A stretch of DNA of 64,000 nt from Melieria omissa (Eukaryota > Arthropoda > Insecta > Diptera > Ulidiidae), in assembly GCA_963971225.1 (NCBI GenBank), contig OZ020269.1, forward strand, positions 6,138,001 through 6,202,000, given 5' to 3'. Both the position numbers and the translations under genes were made by a program. The notes beneath the pieces were generated by a model, which searched no databases, had not been told where the DNA came from, and saw nothing but the letters and a program-made list of their open reading frames with translations. Below, piece by piece: positions 61,459 to 64,000 of the stretch. Each line of letters starts with the position of its first letter. The first letter of the stretch is position 1.

Positions 61459-61839
61459 AAGGCCGATTACTTGAAGATTTTCTCTGTTGTCCGTACTTCG
61501 TCTGATTCTTTAAACATTCAGTCCGACCTCAATAATGTCCTCGCGTGGTGCAGCAAAACTCGTTTATGCTTAAACGTCAGCAAATGCTTTCACTCAACTT
61601 TTTCCTAATCCTCTAATACAGTAACAACTTCATTTGAAATTGGTGACGCAGTATTAGAAAAGGTGGCTAAGATCAAGGATCTGGGCGTTGTCTTCGATAC
61701 AAAGTTTAGCTTCACTTCCCATGTTAATCGCATTGTCTCGCGTGCCAACTCTATGTTAGGGTTTGTCCGCCGCAATTCTTCCTCCTTTTCCAATCCCTAT
61801 ACGCTCAAGCTCTTGTATACTACTTTTGTTAGGTCCAGA
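61459..61839 (+). pseudogene. LINE reverse-transcriptase fragment (Jockey/I-like)
   Basis: In one frame the sequence begins KADYLKIFSV, which corresponds to the catalytic ADD box of the reverse transcriptase with the second Asp changed to Tyr. Then come IQSDLNNVLAWCSKTRLCLN, VSKC, a TAA stop near 61606, FEIGDAVLEKVAKIKDLGVV, FDTKFSFTSHVNRIVSRANS and MLGFVRRNSSSF, and it ends at LLYTTFVRSR. This is the usual order of motifs in the last third of the polymerase domain of Jockey/I-type LINEs. It is truncated at both ends, contains one stop and cannot be active. Unrelated sequence begins at the GGGGCGGATTTAG after 61840. Confidence 0.85.
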
Positions 61840-64000
61840 CCAGGGGCGGATTTAGAAAAATATTTCCTGCAAATTGTGCACAAAACTTGATTTTGCGTCA
61901 AGCGCGACTGTTTCACCACATGATTTCCCATTAATAAATATAGCAAATGACAAGATCAGCAACTTAACAGGACATACATATGTTCATATTTATCCTGACA
62001 ATGAAATTTGTCTGGACCAAAATATAAACTTTTTCTATTGCAAGTGGATATCCTTGAGATCTGTTCTTTTTCTGCAGCACTGACGTTCTAGTAAAATTCT
62101 AGCAAAAATAGTTATCTAGTGAAATTTTTAGAACGGTGATGGAGGAGAAGTTCCCGATGGAATCACCAAGTAGTAGAAGCGAAGATATTGTGGAATTTTG
62201 GAACACAGCATGAAGGTTCTTTACTCCAAAACTATTATTTCACAATTGTCGAAAGAAATAAATTGTGTTCATTAGAAAAGAGACGAAGAAGATTGCTTGG
62301 CCTTCAGTTATGCTTTTGAAATAAGAGAAATCGAAAGTAGTCGAAGAAAGGATATTGCGACAGGTTTTAGTCTATCTGGACACATTTCAAGGCTTGAGTC
62401 TCCAATTTGAGCTTCAGACAGACGTCATTGTTCACTCGCTGAACTTGCACAAAGATTTCATTCACGTATTTCCCTATTTTATAGAGTGACACCTGAAGCA
62501 TTAGTAGCGGCTGCTACGCGCTAAATTCCCAATCTGATAACGTACTCTATCTTATCTAACTGACTTTACACAAAATATGAAACAAACAAATTTCAATTTC
62601 AAATTAATTTCGCCAATTTTCGAGCGACTTGTTTGTGTGAAAACTATGTAAACTGGTGCGCAAGAGCGCACCCCTGCAGAGTGGCGCGTCGGAGCGGTCG
62701 CGGTGTGGCGTTCGAATGGTATCAGCGCCCAGACTTGCTCACATCTGCCGCCTCAGAGCAACATTGCATTGTCGATTGCACACACCAACTGTCTTTGCTC
62801 GGTACCTACGCACTGACAAAAACATGACTGCATAAAGCGGCAATGGAAGAATGTAATGGCGGCGCACTTTGGCAGGAGAGCGGCAACGCGCCGCCTTTAT
62901 ATACTGTCACTAGGCACATAGTGTGGACAGGGCGCGAAAACCGTATGGGCAACCGCAAATCGATTTGGTGGGCTAACGGCGCATTGGCGGCTGAAAGCAA
63001 ACCAACGGTCAACATTTCTTCTTTTTTACTTTGCGGTTTTACTTGCTTCATTGTAAATTCAATTATTCTTCGATGTTTTTGTTATTGTTTTGTGCGATTT
63101 TCTCGTGCTGACTTGCTATTTGTTTATTTTTTACACGAACAACCTATTTATAAAACGTAATCCTTTTTGTCGATTCCATTTCGACGCAGAAACAGTGCAC
63201 AGACGCACACAGCACTTGGCCCTGGTTTGTCGAATGGCAGAACAATTGCAATGCTCGTCCAAAAACATCGCAGCCAAAATTGAGGAAGCCAGCAGATGCG
63301 CTGCGCTACGTTGCGGCGCAGCGCACTGCGGTTCGGTGCTAAATGCTATGCTGCGCTGCAATTACAATTTGGTTTCAGCTGCCACGTTTCTGTGGCACAG
63401 TCGCATAACTACTGTCAATAGTCCGGTATTACGAAAGAGTCAACTGTCCGGAAATTTCCAATCTCGAGTCTCCCCAAGCGTGCGTCGGTCCAGCAAGCGG
63501 ACATCACTATCAGCGGCCGCCGATGATGAAGTTACGCCAGTCACAACAACAAAACCCCATCATTTCTCCGGGTTGGGTGCTGGCATTGCCAATAGTACAT
63601 TTTAATTAGATTTTGGCTTTACTTTATTTAAAATATTGCGGGCAATGGTAAAAGGGTCTCCACGTTGCCGCGCGGTCACTCGTTCGATTCGTTGGAATCC
63701 ACGTTCACGTTTCGCGAGGCACAACGTGCTTGGCTACAACACTGCGGAAAATTTAGTTGACCCAAAGAAGCGCAGTGCAAAAAATGTACCAGCTCGAACG
63801 ATTCGCGCAACGGACGAACGGACATGTATTTTGCATATATTTATTTATTTACGCGAATTTAGAACACTCCGAGCTGCTGCGTGAAACAAACACTTTTGAA
63901 ACGGTTTCGCTGTAGAATCGGAAATATCAACGGCAACGATTGGCGTATACGTACACCTCTGTGAGTCTGTCCAATGAGTCGAGCATGTGACGAACAACTG
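61840..64000. other. Non-coding right end
   Basis: No gene is supported. A 171-residue frame at 63090-63605 is GC-rich in part but shows no domain. The stretch at 62100-62500 contains short peptide-like pieces in shifting frames that I could not assign to any element. Confidence 0.5.

Noticed and set aside
62100..62500. Possible transposase remnant in shifting frames
   Set aside because: Short peptides such as EDIVEFWN and QTDVIVHSLNLHKDF hint at old coding sequence, but no family could be assigned.
63090..63605. 171-codon frame near the right edge
   Set aside because: Ala/Cys/Arg-rich part is a GC-skew effect; no start context or domain.

Overview
The window looks like a piece of a brachyceran fly genome, most probably a tephritid fruit fly. 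The evidence is long AT-rich non-coding stretches, many CA/GT and tetranucleotide microsatellites, an Asn/Gln-rich low-complexity exon, an insect male-specific HMG-box (protamine-like) gene and a mixture of decayed Tc1/mariner, piggyBac-like, PIF/Harbinger-like and LINE elements. The fly assignment is fairly secure; the family is inference. Most of the 64 kb is intronic or intergenic, and very little of it codes for protein.

Layout. Positions 2-67 hold the last codons of a plus-strand gene that enters from the left edge, followed by an AATAAA signal. From 0.6 to 7 kb there are two palindromic miniature elements (644-1220 and 6408-6749) in microsatellite-rich non-coding DNA. A broken minus-strand gene of unknown function lies at 13.1-13.7 kb. 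The one complete gene is at 21458-21799: a 113-residue intronless MST-HMG-box/protamine-like protein with its own poly(A) signal, likely a sperm chromatin protein. A 4-kb island at 25.6-29.6 kb contains three unrelated tandem arrays: a GGGGCGTGGCAC-box array, a roughly 130-bp GGGTTAA array and a 104-bp satellite. It is followed by tRNA-like SINE debris. The middle (30-46 kb) is non-coding with a TA-flanked MITE, a foldback, a 0.5-kb dispersed repeat present twice, and a piggyBac-like MITE.

The right part is rich in DNA transposons: an internally deleted mariner (46.57-47.07 kb), a decayed Tc1/mariner with a D37E-type catalytic signature (49.6-50.7 kb), a TA-flanked 536-bp MITE with perfect 29-bp ends (50.99-51.53 kb), a 1.66-kb Tc1 relic with an IR/DR end structure (57.58-59.24 kb) and a 211-bp MITE (59.46-59.67 kb). 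A LINE reverse-transcriptase fragment lies at 61.5-61.8 kb. Between them is the best-supported multi-exon gene: on the minus strand a TATA box and initiator (56354-56389), an ATG-free 5' leader and a 393-codon first coding exon (54956-56134) ending in a perfect splice donor. Its intron, and possibly much of the window to the left, would belong to this gene.

I saw no operon-like or defence system, no CRISPR and no recognisable tRNA, rRNA or conserved microRNA gene. The genes do not form a visible pathway. The most notable items are the protamine-like gene, the satellite island and the collection of non-autonomous DNA transposons with intact ends. All repeat-family names rest on end structure and motifs seen by eye; no database search was possible.
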